Assembly: GCA_949987565.1 (NCBI GenBank)
Contig: OX465110.1
Location: 4,512,061-4,576,060, forward strand
From: Luidia sarsii
Lineage: Eukaryota > Echinodermata > Asteroidea > Paxillosida > Luidiidae
Direction of reading: 5' to 3'
Length of the DNA: 64,000 nt
Shown here: one piece after another, positions 1-13,800 of the stretch
Numbering within the stretch: the stretch's first letter is position 1
Layout of the letters: every line of letters starts with the position of its first letter
Program-made: the position numbers and the translations under genes
Notes under the pieces: model-generated
Databases searched by the model: none
What the model was told of the DNA's origin: nothing
Seen by the model: the letters and a program-made list of their open reading frames with translations, nothing else

Positions 1-1697
1 AAAGTTCTCACTGATTAATGATCCCAACATTCAAGTCTCGCAATGTTAAGAGAGCCTGGCGTATTATTAATTGCAGGACCTCTCTCAAAGGCCTTGGGAA
101 AAGTTCCCCACGAGGATCCTGCCAGGATTGATATGTCAGAACCTGTAAACCTTTGAAAGGGGAAACGTGGTGTAGCTGCAACTTTCAAACTAGATCATTT
201 TTACATCATCCTGACTTCAATATATGTACATGTTTACATTCATAGTGATTACTTTGGGATTATTTAGTTCATTTCTTTTGATCATTTTGTCTGGCTCTCT
301 TTGTTGGTTTTCCTTTGATTTGTACCAGTAATGTCTTGGCAATCCATGCATTATGTTATTTTAGAGGCGTAACTTCATGAGCACAGAGGTTTTATTTACA
401 AGGTCACATTGTAGTCTTTGTTTTTCCATCAGAGTAAATACCATCGGACAGCTCTTCTCCTCTGTGTATTTTTGTTGGTTATGATGGCATTTGAGCAAGC
501 GCAAAGCAGTTAGAATTCAATCATGTAGTGCAGTTTGCAAGTTGGAACGGGTTTTCTGATCAAACAGTCTGGCCCCCAGAAGTTTAAATCCTAGATCCTA
601 CCAAAAGTGTGTATTGACAAGCATAGTGCTAGACAAACCCGAGACTCGTTTTTTCAACGTTCCTAGCGTGGCACAATATTCAGTCGCAAGCTTTAAGTTC
701 AGCAGACTGCCTAACTAAACCAGGGATGGGATTTCCCAAAGCCGTACGGTAACTCAACTTACGACGGATAACCCATCGTTAGTTGTGATACACAGCATGG
801 CTTCTGTACATCGCTCATCGTCTTGAAATATTGATCATAAGTTACAAAGAGTTTGGTGAAGTCGACTGCAGAACCGATATGTTGATGATTTTCAAAAATG
901 AAATAATTTTATCATGTTTCCAAGTGAAATCTGCTTTGTCTCATTGAATTTGTCAACCCCGTACTTGCAAACTGAAGCGATTGAATTATTTACAAGATGC
1001 CCTCACTGAGATTGACTCTGGTTTCGCGGTTCACTAACTGTGCAAGAATTGTCTCATGGATGATTCTAAGAGTTCCAATCCTCCCCACTGTTATCGCAGT
1101 ATGGAGCGCGTCAAGAATAGCTTGCATTGACACCCTGTACAAATGATCTCTTTTCTGAGTTTTCTATGAAATGCTGATGAGAATGCTCTGTCTGCCATCA
1201 GACAGATGAAACAGGTTCCTCTAAGAACTGCAAGAAGTCAGTAGAGACATTCACTGTGCAAGGGGCCAGTGCAAACCATGATTGAGATGCTGCCGCCTTT
1301 GTTTAAGCAGCGCTGTCACCCATTGAAGATTACAATTAATTTTGGGCCGGAATTCTCAGCAACGTTCTTAAGTTATCGATACCGATCTCATTGTAGGGGC
1401 AGCAAATTAACATCAGGGCCCAATTTCTTAGAGCCGCATGAGCACCAAAATTTGCAAAAGCATGAAAAACCTTCCTGGATAGAATCAGGTTGCCAGCCAA
1501 AGCTCCACTTGGATTTCATGCTGAGCACCCAATATCAGAATACCAGTACAAGTGAAGTATACAGCAAGCATCAAGAGAAATTTGGTTGGCAATCTGGTTT
1601 TAACCAGGGGAAGAAGCAGATTTTCATGCTTAAGCGGCTCTACGAAATTGGGCCCTGGCACTCATTAGGTCCGTTGCTCGTTTTCTTGTGTGGTCAG
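1..1697. other. intron sequence upstream of the first visible Piezo exon
   Basis: No coding exon is supported here. Since the exon at 1698 starts mid-codon after a clear acceptor, this is most likely Piezo intron. Bases 40-100 hold a degenerate half copy of the palindromic 'CCTAGCAGGACC' family. Bases 725-865 hold a worn copy of the foldback family whose ends read GGATTTC.CAAAGCC, better preserved at 62,578. The open frame 1269-1763 has no homology I recognise and runs through the acceptor, so it is not called. Confidence 0.6.
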
Positions 1698-1986
1698 CAC
1701 GGAAACGGATGCGGTTGCCAAGATGGAGACGGCCTCGACGGCAGAGACCACCTCCAGCGATAAGTTTGTGCGCACCATGCCGCGGCCGGTGCGCTTCTTC
1801 TACGCTCTCCTGTACGCCGTGGTCTCCCAGTCCCAGCTGGTCTGCTACTTCCTGATCGTCCTCAACCTCCTGCTGTCGGCCAACCTGCTGTCACTGCCCC
1901 TGCCCGTCCTGGTCTTCACCTGGGCCATGCTGTCGGTCCCGCGCCCCACCAAAAGGTTCTGGGTTACGGTGATCACGTTCACCCAG
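1698..1986 (+). CDS. PIEZO: Piezo exon (window exon 1)
   Basis: Acceptor TGGTCAG and donor GTAGGT. It opens with a Ser/Thr/Glu-rich cytoplasmic stretch, then two hydrophobic segments (from RFFYALLY and from LVCYFLIVLN) and the family-typical AMLSVPRPTKRFW. Its last base completes a codon (phase 0). GC is far higher than in the flanking introns. Confidence 0.93.
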
Positions 1987-4792
1987 GTAGGTTGCCTTCC
2001 GTCTGCGCTCTGCTCATGTTTGAGTGGGCCTGACGTTTCGCTTCTAGCGGGGAAACCTATCTGAAAGGTAGAATGCCGTTGGGGAGTCGTCTGCTAGGAT
2101 CAGAATGGCCTGCCAGGATTTGAAAGTCCTGCTTGGAACAAAACAGCATTTTCCGTTTTTCTTTTTAAAATACCGACATTTTCATGAACAATTACAATTT
2201 AAAAACATGTGTCGTAAAGTAATTCCTTGAAATCATCTACAGACTTAATAGTACATCAGTTCATCAGTAATGGACACTCATTCCAATGTTTGGAAGCAGG
2301 GATGAAAGACTTCTGGAAATTGCTGGATTTCCGGAAATGGCGTGATTTTATTATTATTTCTTTATTTTTTTATAATTTTGTTATTTATTTGTATTTGTAT
2401 TTATATTTAATTTAATTTTTTATTTTTTATTTTTTATTTTTCCGCCGCGAAGCAGAAAAGCTATTGTTGTTGTTCTGATTTTTCTTTTATTCCTTCTTCT
2501 TGTTGCCAAAATCCTATAGACTTTGTACAGGGGTTTTGTAAGAGCCACTTTGGCCATTGAACACACTGGGATTTTTTTCAAACTTTGCAAATGCATAGAG
2601 CCCATGCTGAAGTTATGCACAGTATCATTTAAACTATTGTGACGTCACCACGTGTCACGTGACAGCGCTTTAAAGGGGCAAATTTCAAAGTCCATTTTTA
2701 GCAAAAGTACAAATTCGTTTGGTTTCATTTTTACACTATATCAAAGTTGGGACAAGGCGTATCCAAAAATTGCCATCATTTGATCATGACCTTATCTCAT
2801 GAATATTTATGAGGTCATGAACAGATTTTCACATTCATTTGTGCATATTTGGCCATCGGAGCGAGATTTTTTTCATTCTTTTGTTTATATTTATTGGGGA
2901 TGCAAATTAGAAACACCATCTGGGGCCAAAATGCCATGACGCAATCGTGACGTCATCAAAATGCGTGATTTTATAGCACATATTAGCCATAGGTCAATCT
3001 TCTCGAAATTTGGTGGGCAGTTAGGTACTGTGCTAGACATTCAAAATCTGAAGGTTGGCACCGATTGGGCATTGTTTCGAATTATTATGATTTTTGGAAT
3101 ATTATTTTCAAGCCCCATAGACTTTGTGCACAAAATATGCCCGTGCATTTTTAGGTAGGAATGGAGGGTACTGGTTCGAATCCTGTTGATGTCATTTTTC
3201 CCCATTTTTTTTAAGAGAACCAGATGCGGAAAAGCGTTATGTTCTGTTTGCCAACAGACATAAATCTCTAGTTATTTTTTTTTATTTTTTTTTTTTTTTT
3301 ATATTTCTATAATTTATCATTGTTATTATTATCTTTTGTTTTAATGTATCTCAAACTGCTCATTTTTGTCTGTTAAATCCCTTAAAGCTGAAGGGCATTT
3401 GCACCCCTTCCATGAATCTCTCGGTCGCGTAAACGCTCACTCGCAGTCGCATCTCTGGGTCGCATAAGCTCTCACTCGCAGTCGCACAATTTATTGGACT
3501 TCAGTGATTTTCAGGAAATGACTTCAGGAAATCACTGTCAGTCACTTGTCATCCCTGTGGAGGTTACTTCCTGTAACTCATTCAACCGTCGCACTGTGAT
3601 TCCTCTCCTGCCCAGTTGGTGGTCATCCTCAAGTACTTCTTCCAGTTCTTCTTCTACCCGTGGAACTCGGTGGACGAGATGAACGCCAACGCCGGCAACC
3701 CGCTCTGGTGGCCCGTCCTGCTGGGCATCAACCGCAAGGACACCTACGCCGTGCTGGACCTCTGCATCCTCCTGGCCGCCTTCTTCCACAGGTCCATCCT
3801 CAGGGTAAGCCCCTCCCCCAGAATCTCGGCTTCAAAGATTTGTCAAAGATTTGTCGGGGGAAGGGGGAACCAGATAAGACTTGAAGGTTTGCATGGTGGA
3901 AAAACCAAGTGGAAGGTTTGCAGTGACACCGTGTAGCTCATCTCTTTCGAGAAGTGTGGCTCTTTTCGGCAGAGCCGGTAACAAGGGGGAACCAGTGCGG
4001 ATCTCCACATAAATCTCCACATAAAGGGCAAAAGAAGGTCATTACTCATTATTTTCCATTTTCTACGCGCTTCAATCCTATCCACATTCTGTGTTCACAT
4101 ATTGCGTTGTCTTGAAGACAAAACTAATAGTAAAAAGCCATGAATTTGTTCTGAATTTGTTCCCAGCAGAAGTGACTCCATGAAGTGATTTCAGCATATG
4201 AACGCTTGTATGCCTTCTGCCGGGCACCCGAGGCAATGTCACTCGAGGCATTTTCTCCTGCCAGCAGGGCGTCTTACAGACTAGGAGGTCTTTGCTTGAG
4301 ACCTTATCCTGAGATCAAAATTTAATGTTGAATCCTTTTTCTTGGATTGTCCCTCCGTTCTCCTCAGAACTGCGAATAAACTCAATAAAGAGATTCGCTC
4401 TACACGGTGTCAGTGCAAACTATTATTATAGTATTATCGGCGTTATAATCTTAAGACCAAGACAGCTGGACCTGGTCACCATACCTTGCACACCAAAATC
4501 TGTTTGACAGGGATGTAAGACTTACGGAGATTTTTAAATTGTTAAAATTTATATATATATATATATTTTTTTCTTACATCCCTGGGTAGACCTTCAAAAA
4601 TAGAAAAACCTGAGACAACACTTATCCCGTCCCCACTGACCAACTCACTCCTGGTTTTTGTTGTTGTCCTCGTTCCCATAGCGACATGGCCTGTGGCAGG
4701 AGAGCCAGGTGGTGCCCAACCTGGACGAGACCAACGGCCAAGAGCAGCTGGCCATCACTAGCACTGACCAGTCAGTGGACGACGCGGACGGC

Positions 4793-4824
<32 letters not shown>

Positions 4825-7800
4825 CAAGGACAAGGCTGAGAAGGAGGAGGAGGAGGAACCCGGTAAGTAGGTTTTGAAATGACTCAGTAAGAGAAAGTCA
4901 GCTTATCAACCTATTTCTGGGACTCCAAAATGTACAGGCCCTGACGTTCCGATCCTAGCAGGACCTGTCTTTGAGAATGGTTCATCTGGGATCGAATCAC
5001 CAGGCAGTCAACCTTTAAAAAAAAAAATTTGAGTCAAACAAATAAAGGAAAAACTGACTGGAAACTTTTGAAAAAAAACCCAAACAAACAAACAAATGGC
5101 AAAGAAAACTTTGACCGGACTGGGATTTGAATTTCAGACCTCTGGTTTTTCGTGCCAGCGCTCTTACCATCTGAGCTATCCAGCCCTTAGATGGTGGTGG
5201 CCTTCCCAAATATTCAACTAGTCTTTGCCAGGGTAATCAGTGTGCAACATTTTGGTCATAATCTGTAGCCGTTGTGTAACTTAGTTTCCATGTTCATCAG
5301 TGGGCTTTGTTTTCTTTGTGTGTGGTGCAATTGTTTGGTGCAGCCAAGGCTGAAGGGGCAGAGCCTACTGAGCCGGAAGGGGAAGACCCAGACACTAAGG
5401 AAGGAGACGGAGGGGAGGACAAGGCCCTGGTTGAATCCAGTACAGCCAGCAGTGACAGTGAAGCCAAAAAGTAAGAACGGAGCTTTAAATGTGGCTGTGG
5501 CTGTGGCTGTGGCTGTGGCTGTGGCTATTGGTATGACTAAGGCCATGGACATGGCTATAATTGTGCCATGGAATATTATACCCCTTTCACACTACCGAAA
5601 TTTTCACCGGGTGCCACCCAGTGAATCCCTCAGTGTGAAAGGAAATTCAGATAGATCACCGGTAGAATTTTCAGATTTGTTTACCCTTCAACTTTCCTGG
5701 GTAAAATTTGGTGGTCCACCGCTGGACGCGCAGTGTGAATGATCATCACATTCAAAACACCCGGCGAAACATCCCAAAATCAAAGGTCAAAGGTCGTAGG
5801 TGGAATTCCCATTAAGTGTTTATCACGTCGAGCAGGGCAAAACCTCATTGAATTACATCAGGGATGTAAGACTTCCGGAAAAATTTCCTGGATTTCCGGA
5901 AATGGTGTGATTTTTTTTTGATTTCCGGAATTGGTGTGATTCATTTTTTTTATATATATATATATTTTTTTTATGTCAAACTGGTATCTCAAACTGCTAA
6001 AATTTATCTGTTAAAACTTTAAAAACTGAAGAGCGCCTGCACCCCTGCCGTGAATCTTACATCCCTGTGTTCCGTATACTCTGTTGGGCAGTTGTCTATC
6101 TGACCCTCAGGTAGACAACCCCTCCCCTCTGCAAGGAAGACTTGCTGAACCCTTGTCATTGGGGCTAATGGTAGATTGATGTTTGGTTTTTATGTCCGTT
6201 TATTTATTTATTTATTTATTTTTAACCAAGGGGTATCTTCAGTCCATTTGTCGCCTTCTACAACAACATGCTGGACCCCACCTACACCGCTGTCACCGAT
6301 GTCTACGTGCCCATGTTCCTGTGTGACGTCTTCAACCTCATCCTGTTCGCCATCTGCTCCTACGCATTTGGGGTGAGGGAGCCCTTTTGGTCCGTTTGAG
6401 GAAGATCAAGGAGCTGGTTAGGAGGCTAATATCTTGCTTCGGACTTGTCACCCCTCCTTGTTCTATTTGTCTGCCTGGGCTGGCAGTCTACCACTGATAG
6501 GGATGGGGGCTCATGCCTTGCTTCAGACTAGTCACCCTTCCTATGGTAGTTCTATTTGTCAGCCTTGGCTGGCAATCTATCACTGGTAGGGATGGTGGCT
6601 CATGCCTTCTTCGGGACCCCTCTAAGTTCTAGTTGTCAGCCTTAGCTGGCAGTCTACCACCAATATGGGACGGAGGCTCATGCCTTGCTTCAGACTAGTC
6701 ACCCCTCCTAGTTCTATTCGTCAGCCATGGCTGGCAGTTAAACACCAATTGGCGATGGGGACTCGTGTCTTGTTTACAGTGTGCATGACGTGGTGACTTT
6801 TGCCATTAAAATTTGGAATGACACAACCCACAACACAATAAATGCTAGTGAAAATTGAAGTCTGGTACCTTGGTTGGCCATATGGGGGAACAACATCTAA
6901 GCTAAGATAGAACCATGACAAACCGATAAAACACAATAAAAACTGACAGGTAAGGTTTGTCTTTTTTCCCCTCACTTTCTTTGTATCATTTGTAGGAGGA
7001 GCAAGCGCAGACAGACGTGGCGGAGCTCATCACCAGCAACTCGGTGCCGCTGTTCTTTGTCCTCTTCCTTCTCCTCCAGTTTGTGCTGATGGTCATCGAC
7101 CGGGCCATCTACCTGCGCAAGGGGGTGGTGGCCAAGTTCATCTTTCTCATGGCCGTCATCATCGGCGTCCACGTCTGGATGTTCTTCCTCCTGCCCAAGA
7201 TCAACAACAGGTGGGAGGGATGGGGCTCCGAGGCCTCCTTGTTCTCTCTCTCTCTTTTCTTTCTCCTCCTGTCTCAACTCGTCTTGTTTCTGCTTCATCT
7301 TCTCCATGACCTCCTCTTGCAAATCTCCCTCCATCTCATCCTCTTCCTCCTCTTCCTTTGCCTCCTTCTCCCCCCCCCCCCCGTCTGCCTCCTCCACCCT
7401 TTTATTCCTCCTCTTCTTCCTCCTCCCCTTTTCTTCCTCCCCTTCTACAGTACCTCCGCTTCTTCCTCCTCCCCTCTTCTTCCTCCCCTTCTACCAGTCC
7501 CTCCTCTTCTTCTTCTTCCTCTTCTACCTCCTCATCTTCTTCCTCTTATACCTCCTCCTCTTCTTCCTCTTCTGCCCCCACCTTCTCTTCTTCCTCCTCT
7601 TTTACCTCCTCCTCGTCTATCTCCTCCTCTTCCTCCTCTTCTTCCTCCGCATCTACCTCCTCATCTTCTTCCTCTCCTATCTCCTCCTCTTCTTCCTCTT
7701 CTGCCTCCTCCTTCTCTTCTTCCTCCTCTTTTACCTCCTCTTCTTCCTCCTCTTCTATCTCCTCCTCTTCTTCCTCTTCTGCCTCCTCCTCCTTCTATTC

Positions 7801-10800
7801 TTCCTCCTCTTTTACCTCCTCCTCTTCTTCCTCTTCTGCCTCCTGCTCTTCTTCCTCCTCGTCTATCCCCTCCTCTTCCTCTTCTGCCTCCTCCTTCTCT
7901 TCTTCCTCCTCGTCTATCCCCTCCTCTTCTTCCTCTTCTTCCTCCTCCTCCTTCTCTTCTTCCTCCTCTTTTACCTCCTCCTCTTCTTCCTCCTCTTCTA
8001 TCTCCTCCTCTTCTTCCTCCTCTTCTACCTCCTCCTTTTCACCGGTTTGTTGATGGTGACATTTTTCTTCTTCCATTTTGAATTCCAATCAGGCGGTTCA
8101 CTGACAATGTGCCAGCTCAGATCTGGTACTTTGTCAAGTGCATCTACTTTGGCCTGTCCGCCTACCAGATCCGCTGTGGCTACCCCACCCGTATCCTTGG
8201 CAACTGCCTCTGCAAGCGCTACAACTACATCAACCTGTTCCTGTTTTATGGGTAAGAGTGCAAGATGCTGAATAAAACTGAGTTGGATGACCAGAGCCTT
8301 CTGGGTGTGGTTTGAGATTCTCAGGAACAGTAGGCACTCGCGTGACTCCGTCTTTTACCAACCACAATAGATGCAGCATGATGTTTGCATTGAGGAGAAT
8401 GTACTTCAATGAGGATTTGCCCTACTCAACATAATGAGCACTAGTAGAGCACTCATTGCTAAGTATTTCATGTACACCCTTATTGAATTACCAACCACAA
8501 TACTGTAAAACCACCCTCCTGTGAACTTAAGCTCTTATTCTAACCTAAATGGTATTTCATGCAGAAGTCATACTCTTCTTGGACTGCCATTTTTTTTATT
8601 CATGTGGAGTTCCCTCGCGCCAGGCCTGCCTCTCAGTTTGTCGTATAGTCAGCTGGCGGTGTTTAGTTGGAATCCAGCAGTCTCCTGACGACGGACATAC
8701 AGTAGTACGCACTACCCCGAAACGTTGAGTTACCGGCTCTTTTCAGAGCCACACTCCGTCTCTGAATAGATGATGCACATGGGCTCACCGCAAACCTCTC
8801 TTTTGCACTGCACTCGATCATCCCAGATACCGGAAAGGCTGTCCATTTGGACATTGATATTCTCTCTGTGGACTCATTTTCTGTCATTTACCCTTTTCTG
8901 TCTTTGTCTGGCTGCATTTCAGCTACCAGGCCATTCCCTTCCTGAAGGAGATCCGCATGCTGATGGACTGGATGTTCACAGACACCACCCTGACCCTGAC
9001 CCACTGGCTAGAGGTAGAGGATGTCTACTCCAGTGTCTACACAACCAAGTGCTGGCGTAACGCTGAAAGGGTAGGTAAAAAAACAACAACCAAAAAACAA
9101 AAAAAACAAATCTTGAGAGAGTCCGCTGGACTCTTGGATTCTAGCAGGATCTTTCTTAAAGGCAGACAGCCCACTCTAAAACAAAAATTTCCGGATTTCC
9201 GGAAATGCTGTGATTTTTTTAAAGATTTTTTTTTTTAATTCATTATTTTATTGTATGTCAAACTGCTATCTCAAACTGCTCAATTTTATCTGTTAAAACC
9301 CTAAAATTGAAGGGCGCCTGCACCCCTGCTGTGAATCTCACAATCGCATCTCTCAGTCGTTTAAGCGCCCAATCGCAGTCGCACAATTTATTGGCCTTCG
9401 GTAATTTTCAGGAAATGACTTTGTCGGTCATTTACATCCCTGAAGTGATATACAAAAATGTTGCAAACTGCTTACTGACTAAAATTACCAAAATACAAAT
9501 ATCAAAATTTACTGGGCCTGACGTTTCGATCCTAGCAGGACCTTTCTCAAAGGCCTTTGAGAACGGTCCTGCTAGGATCGAAACGTCAGGCCCACTAAAT
9601 TTCGACATTTTCATCCCTGTTAGATTCTCCTCTACGCAAACATCATATTACATCTATTATTCATTTCTTTATTCATCCACTGGGTTTTTTTTCTCAGAAA
9701 TACCCCGTGGACCGGGGCCTGCTGAAGAGCAAGGTGGTGAAGTACGGTGCCGGCGGAGTCCAACTCCTGGCCCTCATCCTGATTATCTGGTTCCCCCTGC
9801 TCCTCATCTCCATCTCCAACACCTCCTCAGTTGCCAACCCGCCGTCGGAAATAGACATCAGCATCAGCATCAGCGGCTACGGCGTGAGTCCACACTCCGG
9901 AGCGTTACTGCCTTCAACGAGTCTCATTCTTGTGACAAACACAGTGTCTTACATTGCAATCCCAGCAGGGGCTCAGGTCCATAGAGCTGCTTGAGCAGCA
10001 AAAATTGCTGAAGCGCAGAAAGTCATGATTCGTTGGATTAGCTTGTCAACCTAAACGTCCACTTTTGTTTCATGCTAAGTAAAGTATAGTAGAATATAAG
10101 TCAGAAGCAACTGAGATTGCATCCCAATTGTTTGTAATCCTGTTTAGACGAGGAAGTCTTTTCATGCTGCGCAGATTTTCACGCTCAAACAACCTTAAGA
10201 TTTCATCTTTTCTCTGCAATATTCGTCCTAACTCATCTGTTCTAAATTGTTGAAAAAATTCCCAGTCAGTTTTCCATCATCTGTTTTTACGAAAACAAAT
10301 CTGGTCTTTTGTTTTCTTGCCCCTTCAGCCACTGTTTGGGACCACAGCACTGGACCAAGACCTGAAACCCCTGACTCAGGGGGAATACGACCAGCTGATC
10401 TCTAACTACAGTAGTGATCTGGTAAGCGCACCGTTCTCTGGCCATTCAATTTGACTGGTGACTCCACCAATCCGTGCATACCTCCAAAGCCCAACTAATG
10501 CATCAACGATCAGGGATAAGAAGTTTTGCATGGCGGAAGTGCCGAGAGATAGGTTTGCGGTGACACCTTATAACATGCCTCTTTTGAAAAGGAGTTTGTG
10601 GCTCTGAAAAGAGCCGGGTGGCTCAACGTTTTGAGCAGTGTGTACGATCAGTGTCTCCTGGCGACGGACACACTGCTCGAAACGTTGCGTTACCGGCTCT
10701 TTTCAGAGTCAGACTCCTGCTCAAAAGAGAAGTGTTACATGGTGTCACTGCAAACCTTTCGCTTTGCTCATTGTTCCTACATACATTTAGGCCTATATGT

Positions 10801-13800
10801 TTGCTTGGATTATAGTCTCTGTGACAGAAAAAGAAATCTTATTGGATCAACCCTGTGTCAGACCTACTCTAAATGACTTGGCATGGCCTTCCCAATGCCC
10901 GCCCTGATTTTCCAAACCCAGCTTAGGCTCTGGCTCCGTCTCTGTCATCTAAAAGCTGAAAACACGGGTTGGAGGTTTCTTTGTTGAAGTTGAAAACTTC
11001 TCCAAATGAGAGATGAGTTACATGGTGTCACCGCAAACCTTCCTCTTGTTTCAGTTTCAGGGGGGGGGTAGTCGTCTGATTCTGTGTCAATACTTTGACG
11101 TGTTTTTCTCCCTCCGCTAGACGACGGTGACATTCCTCAAGAACTACCAAGCCGAGGACATCGTCAAGGTCACCATCAAGGGAAACTCCATGACCTCCTG
11201 GGATGTCAGCCCGCCCAGCCGGGACAGCCTGAAGGGGCACCTTCTCTCCACCACGGCCAAGCTGGATTTCCGCTTCTCCTACGCCGTCAAACGGTAAGCA
11301 GTCGGCCGCCCTCTGACATCTTTGGGGCCCTTGTCATTTTTTCATAGTTGTGTATTGTGTTGAGCGGTTCACACTGCTCGAGCATGCAATTGTCACAAGC
11401 TGAAAAGTTGACCAAATTTGCTTGCTCTATAACTACCGGTATGTTGCATTGACAGGACGCTCACTCACACGGGTTGAAATAGTAACACGGAGGCATTCAC
11501 ACTCCCGCTTTCAACAGATGTTGAAACTTTTAACATGGGTCAACTACTCTCAACTAGCCTCTCAAGCAGGGTTAGTTTTAAGATGGGTCAAGCGCTTTAC
11601 ATCGACTCCATATGAAAGTCTTGCAGTGTGAACAGGTGATACACAGGTCGGACCCGTATAAGAGAGGAGTACCTGTCAGGGCTTGCCTTCACAGCACCTA
11701 AAGACTGGACCGACCTCCTGTTTGAATGGCTTTTTTATCAGAACAGCTAGAAACGGACAACTATTCCAAGGTCATCTGTGATTTTTTTTTTTTTTTTTTT
11801 TTTTGGTTTCAGGACCACCGACAGCTCCCTGGTGACTCCCAAAGTTGAAGGCTACCACCAGTTTCCGCTCAGCCCGACGGAGAATCCCGGACGGCGCATC
11901 AGGGACCAGCTTGCGGAGCAGCTAGAGACCAACACCTCCGACCCTGTGTAAGTCCCTAGCCTCGTCGTCGTTCTGGCTCTGCGCAAGCCGTTTTAATGCC
12001 TCGAGTCCCCGCTCCTAGATGGGCGGGCTCCAATGGGGAAAGTTCCTGTCCACAGTTTTTGACCGTGGCTTTGTGGATGTAATTCAGCGAGGGTTTCCCC
12101 TGCTCAGTGCTTTGCCCCGATGCCCGATGAAAACATTTCAGACAGCTCGGGCGGGATGCGAACGCGCGACGCCCGCTATCTAGTGCCAACGTCTTAACCA
12201 CTTGACCAACAAGCTGGTCGAGGTCGTGTAGCATTGTTCTTTATCTTAGATTCTGACAGGGTTGGTGAAATGAACCACTGGTGTATCAATTTATACTCAA
12301 CAGACTCTCTCTTTTTTTTGTTTCCCGCCGTCAGCTTTATCACACATGCATACCCGGGCTACGTCAGAGTGCCAGCCAAGGGCACTGTGGATCCGGCCAC
12401 CAAGATCCTGGAGTGTAAGTCACTCTGCTCGGCAGTGCTTATCGACGTGCATGAAGCCCCAGCCCTAGCCTCTGCTCCTCAGCTCTTCTCTCCCCCCCCC
12501 CCCCAGTTTGACCTCGCTCCTTGTCCCTGGCTCCGAGGTAACTTTTCAAAAACCCAGCTTAGGCTGAAGCTCCGACTTTGTCCCCATCCCTCTCATCCGT
12601 TTTAAAGTACCATGGATCTCAAAAGTTAGAGGGACTGACGTCAGGCCCCTGTAACTTTTGACATTTTGTGTATTACAGTTTGCAACATGTTCTTAAAGTA
12701 CCAGGCATGGAAACTTGGATCAGTTTTGCTACAGTCTTAGGAGGAGGTACATGTGTACTCTGTTTGATTCAAAAGTCTTCCCAAAGTTTTCAACTTCAAC
12801 AAAGGAACTTCCAACCTGTGTTTTCCACTTTTAGATGACAGAGACGGAGCCAGAGCCTAAGCCGGGTTTGGGAAATCAGGGCGGGCATTGTGAAGGCCAT
12901 GCCAAGTCATTTAGAGTAGGTCTGGCACAGGGTTGATTCAATAAGATTTCTTTGGCTGTCACACAGGCAAACATATAGGCCTACGTAGGAACAATGAACA
13001 AAGTGAAACCATGCAGTGACACCATGTAACACTCCTCTTTCGAGCAGGAGTGTGACTCTGAAAAGAGCCAGTAGCTCAACGTTTCGGGTAGTGTGTACTC
13101 TGCCCGTCATCAGGAGACGACACTCCTTTCAGAGCCACACCTCTTCTCGAAAGAGAGGTGTTACACGGTGTCACTGCAAACCTTCCGCTTAGTATTTCCA
13201 CCATGCAAACCTTCGAGTCTTATCTAACAATGAATAAGAGTAGTTCTAAACTACCCCGACTATCTGTTTGTTGGTGTTTCTGAAAGTATTCAGAAGGCCT
13301 GACATTTCGGGACCTCTCACAAAGGCAAACAAAATAATGATCTTTCTCAGTTTGCCTTTGAGAAAAAAAATCCTGCTAGGATTGAAACTTCAGGCCCTCT
13401 ACACTGAAGAGATTTGCAGTGTCTGTCATTCAAGTCAATAAAGCGGTTTGCAATAATTTTGGATCACTTTTTTTGTTTCTGTCTTTCTTATCTTGAAAAT
13501 TCAGCGTCCATCCCCACAGGGTACTCCAACATCACCATGAAGCTTGAGTCTGGGAGCATCGACGGCATTGGAGGAGAGAGAGAGTTCTGGGTGGTCAATG
13601 TGGGCGCCTCCCCCATGATCATCTACGCCATCAATGACCGCGTGGCCTCGGACCTCTTTGCCCCACTAGCAGGCTATGGGTAAGTCCCTCTTGCAGTTCC
13701 ATCCATACCTCCTCTGATCCCCTTCCCTCGTTACTCCCTCTCTGACCCGTATCGGAGTCACAGAATGTCCAGTTCTGATTCCGAGTCACATCTCTCCGAT

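Noticed and set aside
1269..1763. 164-residue frame left of the first Piezo exon
   Set aside because: Runs through the acceptor at 1,697 in a frame that conflicts with the conserved Piezo reading.
7017..8271. long Ser-, Leu- and Pro-rich frames of 231-354 residues
   Set aside because: They read through a splice donor into a pyrimidine tract; only 6,996-7,210 and 8,093-8,251 within them are exons.
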